Source: Prevotellaceae bacterium UBA2744 | Lineage (GTDB): Bacteria; Bacteroidota; Bacteroidia; Bacteroidales; Bacteroidaceae | NCBI GenBank assembly: GCA_002353575.1 | Contig: DEJQ01000007.1 | Span: 98,814 to 162,813, forward strand | DNA length: 64,000 nt | Direction of reading: 5' to 3' | Shown here: positions 16,475-24,706 of the stretch, piece by piece | Numbering within the stretch: the first letter of the stretch is position 1 | Layout: every line of letters begins with the position of its first letter | Translations under genes and position numbers: made by a program | The notes under the pieces: model-generated | The model's database searches: none | What the model saw: the letters and a program-made list of their open reading frames with translations, nothing else | What the model was told of the DNA's origin: nothing

Positions 16475-17487
16475 TCAAGTCTCTGACATATTCTTTTACC
16501 ACTATTGCCGCACTCCTCCTGATGGGGTGCAGCGATGGTGGTAATGAGTTTACTATCGAGGGTGAGTTCGATGGCATGAAGACGGGTGAACTCTTTATCT
16601 ATTCCCCCACCAATCCTAATGCGTCGGTTGATACACTCAGGATAGCAGACAGCCGTTTTGAATACAGGCAGGAAATCTACGATACCATCCCTTATATCAT
16701 TCTGTTTCCAAATGCGGTGGAGCAGGTGGTGTTTGTCGGACCCGGACAGACAATTGAATATAGTGCTGCTACCAATGACCTTAAAAACTATAAGGTGGAG
16801 GGCTCTGAGGAAAACGAACTCATGACGCGGTTCCGTAAGGACGTTGCCGATGTGAAGGAATCCGATGTTCCGAATGTTGCAAAACAATACATACGGGACA
16901 ATCCTCAGTCGGCAGTTGCACTTTATCTGTTCGACAGGTATTTCATGCAGAACAGTAATCCGGTTTTTGCAGATGTGAAGCAGCTTGTCAGCGTTCTGCG
17001 TCCTCACCATCCCAATAATCTGCTTCTTTACACGGCTGAGGAGATGCTGACGAATGTCGGTACTCTGACAGAGGGGAAGAAGCTGAAGAACATAGAGCTG
17101 ACGACACTCAAGAAGGGGAAAAAGAAGTTGTGGGGCGATGCCGACAAGACAGACTACACGCTGGTCGTGTTCTGGGCTTCGTGGATGAGAAACAGCTATG
17201 ACATACTGTACAGGATGCGCAACCTGCAGAGGGACTATGGCGAACAGGTGCGGTTCGTAGCCATCTCGCTCGACAATCAGCGCTACAGATGGGAAGACCT
17301 CGTGCGTCGCGATTCCCTCGTCATCGAGCATTATTGCGACGGGTTGTCGTGGTCGTCTCCCGTGGTTGCCGATCTGGCACTGGATGCCCTTCCTCTGTAT
17401 ATGCTCCTTGACAAGAAACACAACATCACATATAAGGCAGATGACCTGGATAGAATCAAAGACAAACTTAAAAAACAATTACAATAA
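16471..17487 (+). CDS. Thioredoxin-like lipoprotein (DUF4369 type) lacking the CXXC pair
   Basis: A 338-aa predicted lipoprotein (lipobox LLMGC, Cys20). Residues about 25-115 look like the DUF4369 domain usual in Bacteroidetes TlpA-family proteins (FTIEGEFDGMKTGELFIYSP). Residues about 205-335 form a thioredoxin fold with FWASWMRNS at 234-242. The usual C-X-X-C is replaced by Met239-X-X-Ser242, so disulfide chemistry is not expected. The start is TTG, overlapping the previous stop as TTGA. It may act as a scaffold or binding protein at the envelope. Confidence 0.75.
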   Translation: MIKSLTYSFTTIAALLLMGCSDGGNEFTIEGEFDGMKTGELFIYSPTNPNASVDTLRIADSRFEYRQEIYDTIPYIILFPNAVEQVVFVGPGQTIEYSAATNDLKNYKVEGSEENELMTRFRKDVADVKESDVPNVAKQYIRDNPQSAVALYLFDRYFMQNSNPVFADVKQLVSVLRPHHPNNLLLYTAEEMLTNVGTLTEGKKLKNIELTTLKKGKKKLWGDADKTDYTLVVFWASWMRNSYDILYRMRNLQRDYGEQVRFVAISLDNQRYRWEDLVRRDSLVIEHYCDGLSWSSPVVADLALDALPLYMLLDKKHNITYKADDLDRIKDKLKKQLQ

Positions 17488-17500
17488 CATCACATTTACT

Positions 17501-18133
17501 ATGAGTACTTTAGAAAAGATATTTGCTGAAAAGCTTTTGAATATTAAGGCTATCAAACTGCAGCCGGAGAATCCCTTCACATGGGCAAGCGGATGGAAAT
17601 CACCTTTCTATTGCGACAACCGCAAGACTCTCTCGTTTACAGACCTGCGCACATTCGTGAAGACGGAGCTGGCTCGTCTGCTGGTTGAGAATTTCCCCGA
17701 TGTAGATGCCGTTGCCGGAGTTGCTACGGGTGCCATTCCTCAGGGAGCCCTGGTAGCCGACCTGCTGAACAAGCCGTTTGTATATGTAAGAAGCAAACCA
17801 AAGGATCACGGCCTGGAGAACCTCATCGAGGGTGAGCTTGCTCCGGGTTCCAAGGTAGTTGTCATCGAAGACCTTATCTCTACGGGCGGTTCTTCGCTGA
17901 AGGCAGTCGATGCAATCCGCAAGAGCGGCAGCGAGGTAGTCGGCATGATTGCGAGCTACACCTATGGGTTCCCGGTAGCTGAGCAGGCATTCAAGGATGC
18001 GGGTGTGCGTCTGCTTACCCTTACCAACTACGAGGCTGTGCTCGAGGTAGCCCTTGAGATTGGCTACATCACCAAGGATCAGGTTCCTATGCTTAACGAG
18101 TGGCGTCGCGACCCGGCTAACTGGAAAAAATAA
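17501..18133 (+). CDS. pyrE: Orotate phosphoribosyltransferase
   Basis: A 210-aa type I phosphoribosyltransferase that joins orotate and PRPP to form OMP in pyrimidine synthesis. MSTLEKIFAEKLLNIKAIKL leads to FTWASGWKSPFYCDNR, the orotate-side signature, and the PRPP loop VVIEDLISTGGSS lies at about 120-132. The start at 17501 is chosen because upstream in-frame sequence overlaps the preceding gene and does not fit the family. It is followed by the SRPBCC protein and argH, giving a nucleotide/arginine group. Confidence 0.95.
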   Translation: MSTLEKIFAEKLLNIKAIKLQPENPFTWASGWKSPFYCDNRKTLSFTDLRTFVKTELARLLVENFPDVDAVAGVATGAIPQGALVADLLNKPFVYVRSKPKDHGLENLIEGELAPGSKVVVIEDLISTGGSSLKAVDAIRKSGSEVVGMIASYTYGFPVAEQAFKDAGVRLLTLTNYEAVLEVALEIGYITKDQVPMLNEWRRDPANWKK

Positions 18134-18151
18134 TTCAGAAAGGATAGTATT

Positions 18152-18613
18152 ATGGCAAGATACGAAAGTTCAGTTAAGCAGATTCCGTTTCCGGTAGAGA
18201 GTGTCTATGCAAAGCTTTCCGACCTGAGCAATCTGCAGGTTATCAAGGAACGCATCAACGACCCTCTCGTGCAGCAGCAGATACCCGATGACAAGCGTGC
18301 ACAGATAAACGATGTCATCGACAAGATGGAATTCACTGCCGACAGTGTATCGTGCGACGCAGGAATGATTGGTACGGTATCGGTCGGGGTAGTGGAGCGC
18401 GACGAGAATAAATGTGTGAAGCTCCAGTCGATGAGTTCGCCTGTGCCTTTCACTTTCTGGGCGCAGGTGCTGCCGACATCCGAGGGTAGCAGCAAGATGA
18501 AGCTGACCGTCGATGCCGACCTGAATTTCTTCATGAAGCAGATGTTCGACAAGCCGCTGAAGAGCGGCATAGAGAAAATGGCAGATTTGCTTGCAATGAT
18601 ACCGTATAATTAA
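18152..18613 (+). CDS. SRPBCC (START-like) family protein
   Basis: A 153-aa protein of the polyketide-cyclase/START-like fold: MARYESSVKQIPFPVESVYAKLSDLSNL is the typical first strand-helix, and the rest alternates strands with a long C-terminal helix that ends in GIEKMADLLAMIPYN. Such proteins bind hydrophobic ligands in a cleft. It lies 18 nt after pyrE and 10 nt before argH. No specific ligand or reaction can be named. Confidence 0.75.
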   Translation: MARYESSVKQIPFPVESVYAKLSDLSNLQVIKERINDPLVQQQIPDDKRAQINDVIDKMEFTADSVSCDAGMIGTVSVGVVERDENKCVKLQSMSSPVPFTFWAQVLPTSEGSSKMKLTVDADLNFFMKQMFDKPLKSGIEKMADLLAMIPYN

Positions 18614-18623
18614 GAAGACGCTT

Positions 18624-19964
18624 ATGGCAGAAAAACTTTGGACGAAGAATGTGAATATGACTGCCGAGATAGAGAAGTTCACCGTCGGCAGGGACCGCGA
18701 AATGGACCTTTATCTTGCGAAGTACGATGTAATGGGTTCGATGGCTCACATCACCATGCTCGAAAGCATCGGTCTGCTTACGCGCGACGAGCTGGCTGTG
18801 CTCTTGAAGGAGTTGAAGTCGATTTACGCACAGGCAGAGCGTGGCGAGTTTGTCATCGAGGAGGGTGTAGAGGATGTGCATAGTCAGGTGGAGCTGATGC
18901 TGACCCGCAAGTTGGGCGACACAGGCAAGAAGATCCACGCCGGCCGTTCGCGCAACGACCAGGTGCTGGTCGATCTGAAACTGTTCATCCGCGACCAGCT
19001 GCGCGAGATAGCCGAGTTGGTGAAGCAGCTCTTCGACGAGCTCATCATTCAGTCGAACCGTCATAAGGATGTGCTGATGCCGGGCTACACCCATCTGCAG
19101 GTAGCCATGCCGTCGAGTTTCGGTCTGTGGTTCGGTGCCTATGCCGAGAGTCTGGTTGACGACATGCAGTATCTGCTGGCAGCCTGGCGCATTACCAACC
19201 GCAATCCGCTGGGTTCGGCTGCGGGCTATGGCAGCAGTTTTCCGCTGAATCGTCAGATGACCACCGACCTGCTGGGTTTCGACTCGATGGACTACAATGT
19301 GGTTTATGCCCAGATGGGGCGCGGAAAGACGGAGCGCAATGTGGCGTTCTCGATGGCATCCATTGCCGGCACGCTTGCGAAGCTTGCCTTCGATGCCTGT
19401 ATGTTCAATTCGCAGAACTTCGCCTTCGTGAAGTTGCCTGCCGACTGCACTACGGGTTCGTCGATCATGCCGCACAAGAAAAATCCCGATGTGTTCGAGC
19501 TGACCCGTGCCAAGTGCAACAAGCTGCAGTCGCTGCCTACGACCGTTACGATGATAATGAACAATCTGCCGTCGGGCTATTTCCGCGACCTGCAGATTAT
19601 CAAGGAGACATTCCTGCCTGCGTTCGACGAGCTGAAGGACTGCCTGAGTATGGCTACGTATATCATCCGGAAGATGGAGGTCAACGAGCACATACTCGAC
19701 AATCCTATCTACGATCCTATCTTCTCCGTAGAAACCGTCAACCGGCTTGCGGCGGCGGGCATGCCGTTCCGCGATGCATACAAGAAGGTGGGCCTCGACA
19801 TCGAGGCGGGCAATTTCAAGCCCGACAAGGATTTGCATCACACCCACGAGGGTTCGCTCGGCAATCTCTGCAACGACAAGATTCAGGCACTCATGGATAA
19901 TGTGCTCTCGCAGTTCGACTTCCAGAAGATGCAGCAGGCAATAAGGCAGCTGCTTGGTTCCTGA
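18624..19964 (+). CDS. argH: Argininosuccinate lyase
   Basis: A 446-aa enzyme of the fumarase/aspartase superfamily that splits argininosuccinate into arginine and fumarate. VHSQVELMLTRKLGD and AGRSRNDQVLVDLKL are substrate-binding regions; the superfamily signature GSSIMPHKKNPDV starts at residue 278. Length is close to the family norm (about 450-460). Arginine synthesis genes are otherwise scattered here, with argB at 38.8 kb. A 14-bp tandem repeat begins 13 nt after the stop. Confidence 0.96.
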   Translation: MAEKLWTKNVNMTAEIEKFTVGRDREMDLYLAKYDVMGSMAHITMLESIGLLTRDELAVLLKELKSIYAQAERGEFVIEEGVEDVHSQVELMLTRKLGDTGKKIHAGRSRNDQVLVDLKLFIRDQLREIAELVKQLFDELIIQSNRHKDVLMPGYTHLQVAMPSSFGLWFGAYAESLVDDMQYLLAAWRITNRNPLGSAAGYGSSFPLNRQMTTDLLGFDSMDYNVVYAQMGRGKTERNVAFSMASIAGTLAKLAFDACMFNSQNFAFVKLPADCTTGSSIMPHKKNPDVFELTRAKCNKLQSLPTTVTMIMNNLPSGYFRDLQIIKETFLPAFDELKDCLSMATYIIRKMEVNEHILDNPIYDPIFSVETVNRLAAAGMPFRDAYKKVGLDIEAGNFKPDKDLHHTHEGSLGNLCNDKIQALMDNVLSQFDFQKMQQAIRQLLGS

Positions 19965-19977
19965 TTTTTGGGGGGCA

Positions 19978-20055
19978 GGTTTCAAGTTTCAGGTTTCAAG
20001 TTTCAGGTTTCAAGTTTCAGGTTTCAGGTTTCAAGTTTCAGGTTTCAAGTTTCAG
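19978..20055 (+). repeat. 14-bp tandem repeat (GGTTTCAAGTTTCA), about 5.5 copies
   Basis: The unit GGTTTCAAGTTTCA is repeated five times plus a 7-bp half copy after the third unit and one trailing base, filling the gap between argH and the aldo/keto reductase. Each 14-mer is itself two similar 7-mers, so slippage in 7-bp steps is possible. It ends only 5 nt before the ATG at 20061 and therefore forms the 5' leader of that gene. Confidence 0.9.
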
Positions 20056-20060
20056 ATCCT

Positions 20061-21065
20061 ATGATATACAAATATTGCGGACACAGCGGAGTCCAGCTTC
20101 CGCTCCTTTCCCTCGGTTTGTGGCACAACTTCGGGTCGGTCGATGACTTCGACACGGCATCGCAGATGATTCTGCATGCGTTCGACAAGGGTATATGCCA
20201 CTTCGACCTTGCCAACAACTACGGTCCTGAGCCGGGTTCGGCAGAGACTAATTTCGGGCGCATCCTGCACGATAGTCTGGCTGCGCATCGCGACGAGATG
20301 TTCATTGCCAGCAAGGCGGGACACGATATGTGGCCCGGGGTGTATGGCACGGGTTCGTCGCGCAAGAACCTCATGGCAAGCATCGACCAGAGTCTGAGGC
20401 GCTGCCGCCTGGAGTATTTCGATGTGTTCTACAGCCACCGCTACGACGGTGTGACTCCTGTCGAGGAGACCATGCAGGCGCTCATCGACATAGTGCGTCA
20501 GGGGAAGGCTCTGTATGTGGGCATTTCGAAATACCCTGCCGACAAGCAGCAGCAGGCATACGACATACTGCGCGAGGCACACGTGCCGTGTCTCTTGTCG
20601 CAGTACCGCTGTTCGATGTTCGACCGCAAGGCACAGCTGGGCGGCCTGCCCACGCGTGAAGACCCCTCGAAGAGCAACTTCCGGATAGCGGCCGCTGGCG
20701 GCAGCGGCATCATCTGCTTCTCGCCGCTGGCTCAGGGACTGCTCACGGGGAAATACGACAACGGCATCCCTGCCGGTTCGCGTATTGCCAAGGCCAGTGC
20801 CTTCCTGCACACCTCCGATGTCACTCCCGAGCGCATCGAGGCGGCTCGTGCGTTGGGCGAGATAGCCCGCCGGCGCGGACAGTCGATGGCACAGATGGCG
20901 CTGGCATGGGTGCTGAGCGACGAGCGCGTCACGTCGTGCATCATCGGCACGAGCAGTGTGGCTCAGATGGATAATAACCTGCAGGCACTCGACAACCTGC
21001 AGTTCACAGATGAAGAAAAACAGCAGATCAATGAAATCATTTATAAGCCCGAGCTTTCTTTTTAG
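20061..21065 (+). CDS. Aldo/keto reductase (YghZ-like)
   Basis: A 334-aa NADPH-dependent reductase with the (beta/alpha)8 fold. The four active-site residues are visible in order: Asp and Tyr in HFDLANNYGPEPGS, Lys in IASKAGHDMWPG and His in FYSHRYDG. The early LPLLSLGLWHNFG and the MWPG segment resemble the L-glyceraldehyde-3-phosphate reductase group. Upstream in-frame codons encode only the tandem repeat (FQVSSFR units), so 20061 is taken as start. The 3' end overlaps the following lipoprotein start. Confidence 0.88.
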   Translation: MIYKYCGHSGVQLPLLSLGLWHNFGSVDDFDTASQMILHAFDKGICHFDLANNYGPEPGSAETNFGRILHDSLAAHRDEMFIASKAGHDMWPGVYGTGSSRKNLMASIDQSLRRCRLEYFDVFYSHRYDGVTPVEETMQALIDIVRQGKALYVGISKYPADKQQQAYDILREAHVPCLLSQYRCSMFDRKAQLGGLPTREDPSKSNFRIAAAGGSGIICFSPLAQGLLTGKYDNGIPAGSRIAKASAFLHTSDVTPERIEAARALGEIARRRGQSMAQMALAWVLSDERVTSCIIGTSSVAQMDNNLQALDNLQFTDEEKQQINEIIYKPELSF

Positions 21066-21588
21066 CCTCGTAGTGCTTCTTGCCGTCTCTTCGTGCAAGA
21101 AGAACGAGGTGAACGCTACGTACTATACCGGTGCGCCTGTGTTCATCAGTCTCTCCACGCTGAGTTACGCGGAGCTCCCGGCGGCTCTCAATCAGGGTTC
21201 GTTCGTAACTATACGTTCCGTCACGACGTCGGGTGCGAACAACACCAAAATCCGCATATCCAACGGGGTGAGCACCAACGACTATGTGCCTGCGGCGATT
21301 GACTACAAATCGTTCCGCTTCGGCATCGGAGGCATCATCGTCGGCACGAACTACATGGGCGAGCCTCTTGCCTACGACCTGGCGTGCCCGAACTGCCGCA
21401 CTGCGGACTACCGTCTCACGGTCAGGACCGACGGCACGTGTTCATGTTCGCACTGCAACATCGTGTATGACTTGAACAACTACGGATTCATCAGCAACAC
21501 TGAGAAGAATACCCTGCATGCCGAGCCCCGCGGCCTGCTGCGCTACAGGGCGGATGTAACTGTCGGAGTGGTCCATGTCTGGAATTGA
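21031..21588 (+). CDS. Cys-rich lipoprotein with Rieske-like position but no histidine ligands
   Basis: A 185-aa predicted lipoprotein with lipobox VSSC (Cys22). The central domain has CPNC at 119-122 and CSCSHC at 137-142 followed by NIVYDLNNYG. The spacing and the YDL-NG ending recall Rieske-type ferredoxin domains, but the two His ligands of a Rieske cluster are missing. The five Cys suggest a zinc ribbon or modified metal site. An alternative ATG at 21010 adds seven residues. The gene overlaps the aldo/keto reductase by 35 nt and prmC by 14 nt. Function unknown. Confidence 0.7.
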   Translation: MKSFISPSFLFSLVVLLAVSSCKKNEVNATYYTGAPVFISLSTLSYAELPAALNQGSFVTIRSVTTSGANNTKIRISNGVSTNDYVPAAIDYKSFRFGIGGIIVGTNYMGEPLAYDLACPNCRTADYRLTVRTDGTCSCSHCNIVYDLNNYGFISNTEKNTLHAEPRGLLRYRADVTVGVVHVWN

Positions 21589-22420
21589 ACTCTATCACAG
21601 CATCAGGCGTGTGCTCCTGGGCGGAGGCATCTCCGAGGGCGAGGCATCGGCATTGGCTTTTATGCTGATTGAGGAGACTACCGGGCTTACGAAGGCCCGG
21701 ATTCTTGTGTCCGACGCTGTCGAAGGCGACACTGTCCGCCGCCTTCTCCCGATGGCGGAGGCTATCGCCGGCGGCACTCCCATCCAGCACGTGCTGGGCT
21801 ATGCCTGGTTCTGCGGCATGAAGCTCAGGGTGGGGCGGTCGGTACTCATTCCGCGTCCTGAGACAGAGGAGCTGGTAGGGTGGGCGAGTAGCGAGAGTCC
21901 GGCTCCGCAGTCCATACTCGACATAGGCACCGGCAGCGGCTGCATAGCCATAGCCCTTGCGAAGGCATTCCCCGCGGCAAGGGTCTCTGCCATCGACATC
22001 AGCGGCGACGCCCTTGCCCTGGCCCGCGAGAATGCCCGGTCGGCGGGGGTGAGCATCGACTTCCTTCAGGCAGACATACTCAGTCTGCAGCCGCCGTTTC
22101 CCGGCAGTCCCTACGACATCGTCATTTCCAATCCGCCATACATCTGCGACAGCGAAGCCGACGGGATGGACCGCAACGTGCTGGAGCACGAACCCCACAC
22201 GGCGCTCTTCGTGCCCGATGCCGACCCGCTGCTCTTCTACCGCGCCATTGCGGAGAGGGCACAGAATATCCTTGCGCCCTGCGGACGGCTCTTCTTCGAG
22301 ATAAACCGGCGTTATGCGCAGGAGCTCACCGCCCTGCTCGGCTCGATGGGCTTTGCCGACGTCACGGTGCGGCAGGACCAGTTCGGCAACGACCGAATGA
22401 TTAGAATAGTTAAAAGTTAA
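21575..22420 (+). CDS. prmC: Peptide chain release factor N5-glutamine methyltransferase
   Basis: A 281-aa SAM-dependent methyltransferase that methylates the GGQ glutamine of release factors. An N-terminal helical domain (residues 1-90) precedes the catalytic domain, with SAM loop LDIGTGSGCIAIALA near 112-126 and the substrate motif NPPY at 186-189. RPETEELVGW is another family hallmark. The ATG at 21575 overlaps the previous gene by 14 nt. Base composition is GC-richer than the glycan cluster, as in the neighbouring genes. Confidence 0.93.
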   Translation: MSGIELYHSIRRVLLGGGISEGEASALAFMLIEETTGLTKARILVSDAVEGDTVRRLLPMAEAIAGGTPIQHVLGYAWFCGMKLRVGRSVLIPRPETEELVGWASSESPAPQSILDIGTGSGCIAIALAKAFPAARVSAIDISGDALALARENARSAGVSIDFLQADILSLQPPFPGSPYDIVISNPPYICDSEADGMDRNVLEHEPHTALFVPDADPLLFYRAIAERAQNILAPCGRLFFEINRRYAQELTALLGSMGFADVTVRQDQFGNDRMIRIVKS

Positions 22421-22541
22421 AAGTTAAAAGTGAAAAATGAAAAATGAAAAATGAAAATTACTACATATCCTTTGCTTTTCCTTATCTGGATTATCCTTTG
22501 AACAAAAGTAACTCAGATTTTTCACTTTTCACTTTTCACTT
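22417..22541 (+). repeat. Short A/T tandem repeats facing an inverted counterpart
   Basis: After prmC come repeats of AAAAGTT and then GAAAAAT (22417-22458). Near 22519-22541 the complementary kind, TTTTTCAC/TTTTCAC units, follows before ATGCATTATGAATTA. The two blocks can pair into a long A/T stem. Similar TGCATTA-GCATTATG-GATTA debris occurs at 49521-49543. It is likely intergenic repeat sequence, possibly a weak transcription barrier. Confidence 0.5.
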
Positions 22542-22565
22542 ATGCATTATGAATTAAAAACAGCT

Positions 22566-23339
22566 ATGTCAATAACCTTTCCATCTCCGGTCTTCGGACC
22601 CGTCCACAGCCGCCGGCTGGGCATATCGCTTGGCATCAACCTGCTGCCGGGCGACGGAAAACTCTGTTCGTTCGACTGCATCTATTGTGAATGCGGACTC
22701 AACGGCGACCACCGTCCGCAGCAGAAGATTCCTACGCGCGAGCAGGTGGCCGATGCGCTCCGCCGCCAGCTCAGCAGGATGCAGCAGGAGGGCAGTGCCC
22801 CCGATGTGCTCACTTTCGCAGGCAACGGCGAACCCACCCTGCACCCGCAGTTCCCCGAGATTATCGACGACACCATCCGCCTGCGCGACGAGTTCTTCCC
22901 CCAGGCAAGGATAAGCGTGCTGACGAATGCCACGCAGATTGTGCGCCCCGAGGTGTTCGATGCCCTGCGCCGCGTAGATAATAATATATGTAAGCTCGAC
23001 ACCATCGACCCCGACTACATTGCGAGGGTTGACCGCCCGCACCGGGGCTACGACGTGCAGGCTGTCATCGGGCGCCTCATAGCCTTCGGGCGCGACTGCA
23101 TTGTGCAGACCATGTTCCTTCAGGGCGAGCACGAGGGCAAGGATGTGAGCAATGTCTCCGACGCCTTTGTCGGTCCCTGGCTCAGCGCACTGCAGCTCAT
23201 TGGGCCGCGCGAGGTGGAGATATACACCATCGACCGCGACGTGCCCGTCAAGGGTCTGCGCAAGGCTACTCCCACGCAGCTCGACTCCATCCGCGACCGC
23301 GTCGAGGCGCTGGGCATCCGCTGCACCGTAGCCTATTGA
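22566..23339 (+). CDS. Radical SAM protein (COG0731-like)
   Basis: A 257-aa radical SAM enzyme with the 4Fe-4S motif CSFDCIYC at residues 34-41 (Cys34, Cys38, Cys41). VFGPVHSRRLGISLGINLLPG before the cluster and TFAGNGEPTLHP after it are signatures of the COG0731 group, related to wyosine-synthase-like enzymes; most bacterial members have no known substrate. The start at 22566 (MSITFPSPVF) is favoured over an ATG at 22542, which adds eight residues from repeat DNA. It is the last gene before the promoter at 23374. Confidence 0.8.
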   Translation: MSITFPSPVFGPVHSRRLGISLGINLLPGDGKLCSFDCIYCECGLNGDHRPQQKIPTREQVADALRRQLSRMQQEGSAPDVLTFAGNGEPTLHPQFPEIIDDTIRLRDEFFPQARISVLTNATQIVRPEVFDALRRVDNNICKLDTIDPDYIARVDRPHRGYDVQAVIGRLIAFGRDCIVQTMFLQGEHEGKDVSNVSDAFVGPWLSALQLIGPREVEIYTIDRDVPVKGLRKATPTQLDSIRDRVEALGIRCTVAY

Positions 23340-23373
23340 GAGGAGCAGGCGGGGTTTTTTCTTTCTGCAACGA

Positions 23374-23402
23374 TTGGGTGTGAAATAATTGTCGTATATT
23401 TG
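23374..23402 (+). promoter_or_regulatory. Promoter upstream of the leader ORF and surface protein
   Basis: TATATTTG at 23395-23402 fits TAnnTTTG, with TTG at 23374-23376 about 18 nt upstream as a -33 element. Transcription would start near 23409, giving a leader of about 295 nt before the ATG at 23704. Confidence 0.6.
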
Positions 23403-23480
23403 CGGGCGGAAAGTTTGCGAAACGGCTCACGCTCTGCTATTCTGGGAGCATTAATAAAAAATAGAAGACAGATTCGGACT

Positions 23481-23684
23481 ATGAGAATCATATCCACCGG
23501 CATACGGACATTTGCTGCGGAGAGGGTGAAAAATACCCCCCCCCATACTGGTTCTGTAAGTGGATGTAATTTAGCAGTTTCTGCGCTGCGGCGCAACGAC
23601 GATATACTCTGGGCGCGTTCCGATTCCCCCTTTTTGCGGGGAGTCGGGGCGCGCCTTCGTTATGTATTTATTTTTATTTATTAA
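23481..23684 (+). CDS. Possible 67-aa leader peptide containing a C9 tract
   Basis: An ATG at 23481 opens 67 codons ending at TAA 23682-23684, only 19 nt before the surface-protein start. The product is Arg-rich (14 Arg) without a signal peptide or known domain. A run of nine C (23536-23544) sits inside at the Thr-Pro-Pro codons, so slippage would shift the frame. The last third overlaps a strong hairpin (23611-23655). It may be a translated regulatory leader, a conserved repeat-associated ORF or chance. The rest of the 23340-23703 gap holds only the promoter. Confidence 0.3.
   Translation: MRIISTGIRTFAAERVKNTPPHTGSVSGCNLAVSALRRNDDILWARSDSPFLRGVGARLRYVFIFIY
23611..23655 (+). promoter_or_regulatory. 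GC-rich hairpin in the 5' leader (possible attenuator)
   Basis: Stems GGCGCG/CGCGCC, CCGA/TCGG and TTCCCC/GGGGAG fold into one 45-nt hairpin with loop CTTTTTGC, followed by a T-rich but not pure T tract. A smaller hairpin, TGCGC/GCGCA, lies at about 23582-23595. It sits about 50 nt before the surface-protein ATG, where it could attenuate transcription or mask translation. Confidence 0.5.
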
Positions 23685-23703
23685 CCCTTTAAAGAAATTT
23701 TTT

Positions 23704-24687
23704 ATGAGAAAAAAATTACTATCAATTCTTGCCCTGCTGCTGATGACAGCTACGGGCGCAATGGCGCAGACGGAAACGCTGCTGACCACAATTACAGCAA
23801 CAGGCAAAGAGCAAGCCAGCTACAGCACAGCGAATGTGGCAACCGTTTCATTCAGTTATACTGCAGGAGGAAGCTCAGCATACATCGCTAACTGGGGCTG
23901 GTGGGGATACGGTTGGTCGGCAACCGTCAATGCTGCCGAAGGATACACCATCACCAAATGTATATTCTATGACGACGCCAATCGTACAGCAACAGACAGC
24001 GAAGCTCCCTTTGTAGTAGAAACCACAGAAGAGGATAAGACACCGCAAGTAAATGGCACCCCCATTCTGGCATGGACGTCTAAAGGTATAAAAAAGATTG
24101 AGGTTTACGGCTACGCCCCCTTCAACGTCACCGCCAATGAGGGGGCATCGGGCGAATACTGGGCTACCTACTACAACGCTAACGCTACGCAGGGCTTCAC
24201 TGCCGATGTGAACACGACGGTGTTCCAGGCTTCACTGAGTGGCAACCAGCTGACAATATCACCGGTTGCAAACAGGGAGATTCCTGCGGGCAAGGCCGTC
24301 ATCCTGAAATCGACAGCAGCCTCTACTATCACGTTGACACCAGCCACTACGACTGCAACGCTTGATGGCAATGCACTGCAGGGCACGGCAACCGCCATCA
24401 CGAACCCGGGCAATGCCTACGTGCTGAACATGAAGAATGGTGTGGTGGGCTTCTACAAGCTTAGCGATGGCGGAACCATCGGTGCCAACAAAGCATACCT
24501 GACATATAGCGGCGCTGGGGTGCGTGAGTTCTTCTCCATCGAGGGCAATGCGACGGGCATCGAGATGCCGACGGCAGAGGTCATCGAGCCCGAGGCTGAG
24601 GTCTATGACCTGCAGGGTCGCCGCGTGGCAAACCCCACCAAGGGCCTGTACATCGTGAACGGTAAAAAGGTGTTCATCAACATATAA
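23704..24687 (+). CDS. Secreted protein with C-terminal sorting-like domain
   Basis: A 327-aa exported protein. A signal peptide (MRKKLLSILALLL, cleavage after AMA at about residue 21) leads to a Thr/Ala-rich beta-sheet region. The last 30 residues read EAEVYDLQGRRV, then GLYIVNGKKVFIN, the pattern of Por/type IX secretion C-terminal domains that are abundant in Prevotella. The middle (VTANEGASGEYWATYYN onward) resembles repeats often found just before that domain. Function unknown; likely cell-surface or secreted. An ATG at 23662 would add 14 residues before the signal peptide and is rejected. A small peptide gene follows. Confidence 0.75.
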   Translation: MRKKLLSILALLLMTATGAMAQTETLLTTITATGKEQASYSTANVATVSFSYTAGGSSAYIANWGWWGYGWSATVNAAEGYTITKCIFYDDANRTATDSEAPFVVETTEEDKTPQVNGTPILAWTSKGIKKIEVYGYAPFNVTANEGASGEYWATYYNANATQGFTADVNTTVFQASLSGNQLTISPVANREIPAGKAVILKSTAASTITLTPATTTATLDGNALQGTATAITNPGNAYVLNMKNGVVGFYKLSDGGTIGANKAYLTYSGAGVREFFSIEGNATGIEMPTAEVIEPEAEVYDLQGRRVANPTKGLYIVNGKKVFINI

Positions 24688-24692
24688 CAGAA

Positions 24693-24698
24693 AGGAGG
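24693..24698 (+). promoter_or_regulatory. Shine-Dalgarno site of the small peptide gene
   Basis: AGGAGG lies 8 nt before the ATG at 24707. A perfect Shine-Dalgarno sequence is unusual in this window, where most starts lack one, and it strengthens the case that the 46-codon ORF is translated. Confidence 0.6.
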
Positions 24699-24706
24699 AC
24701 ACAGCT

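Noticed and set aside
16441..17478. Minus-strand open frame opposite the thioredoxin-like lipoprotein
   Set aside because: No signal or domain, and the sense gene has a lipobox and fits its operon.
18531..19985. Long minus-strand open frame opposite argH
   Set aside because: It is antisense to a well-supported gene, rich in His, Gln and Arg as expected from codon shadowing, with no recognisable domain.
19968..20060. TTG start making the 14-bp repeat part of the aldo/keto reductase
   Set aside because: The repeat would encode FQVSSFR units absent from the family, and a good ATG lies at 20061.
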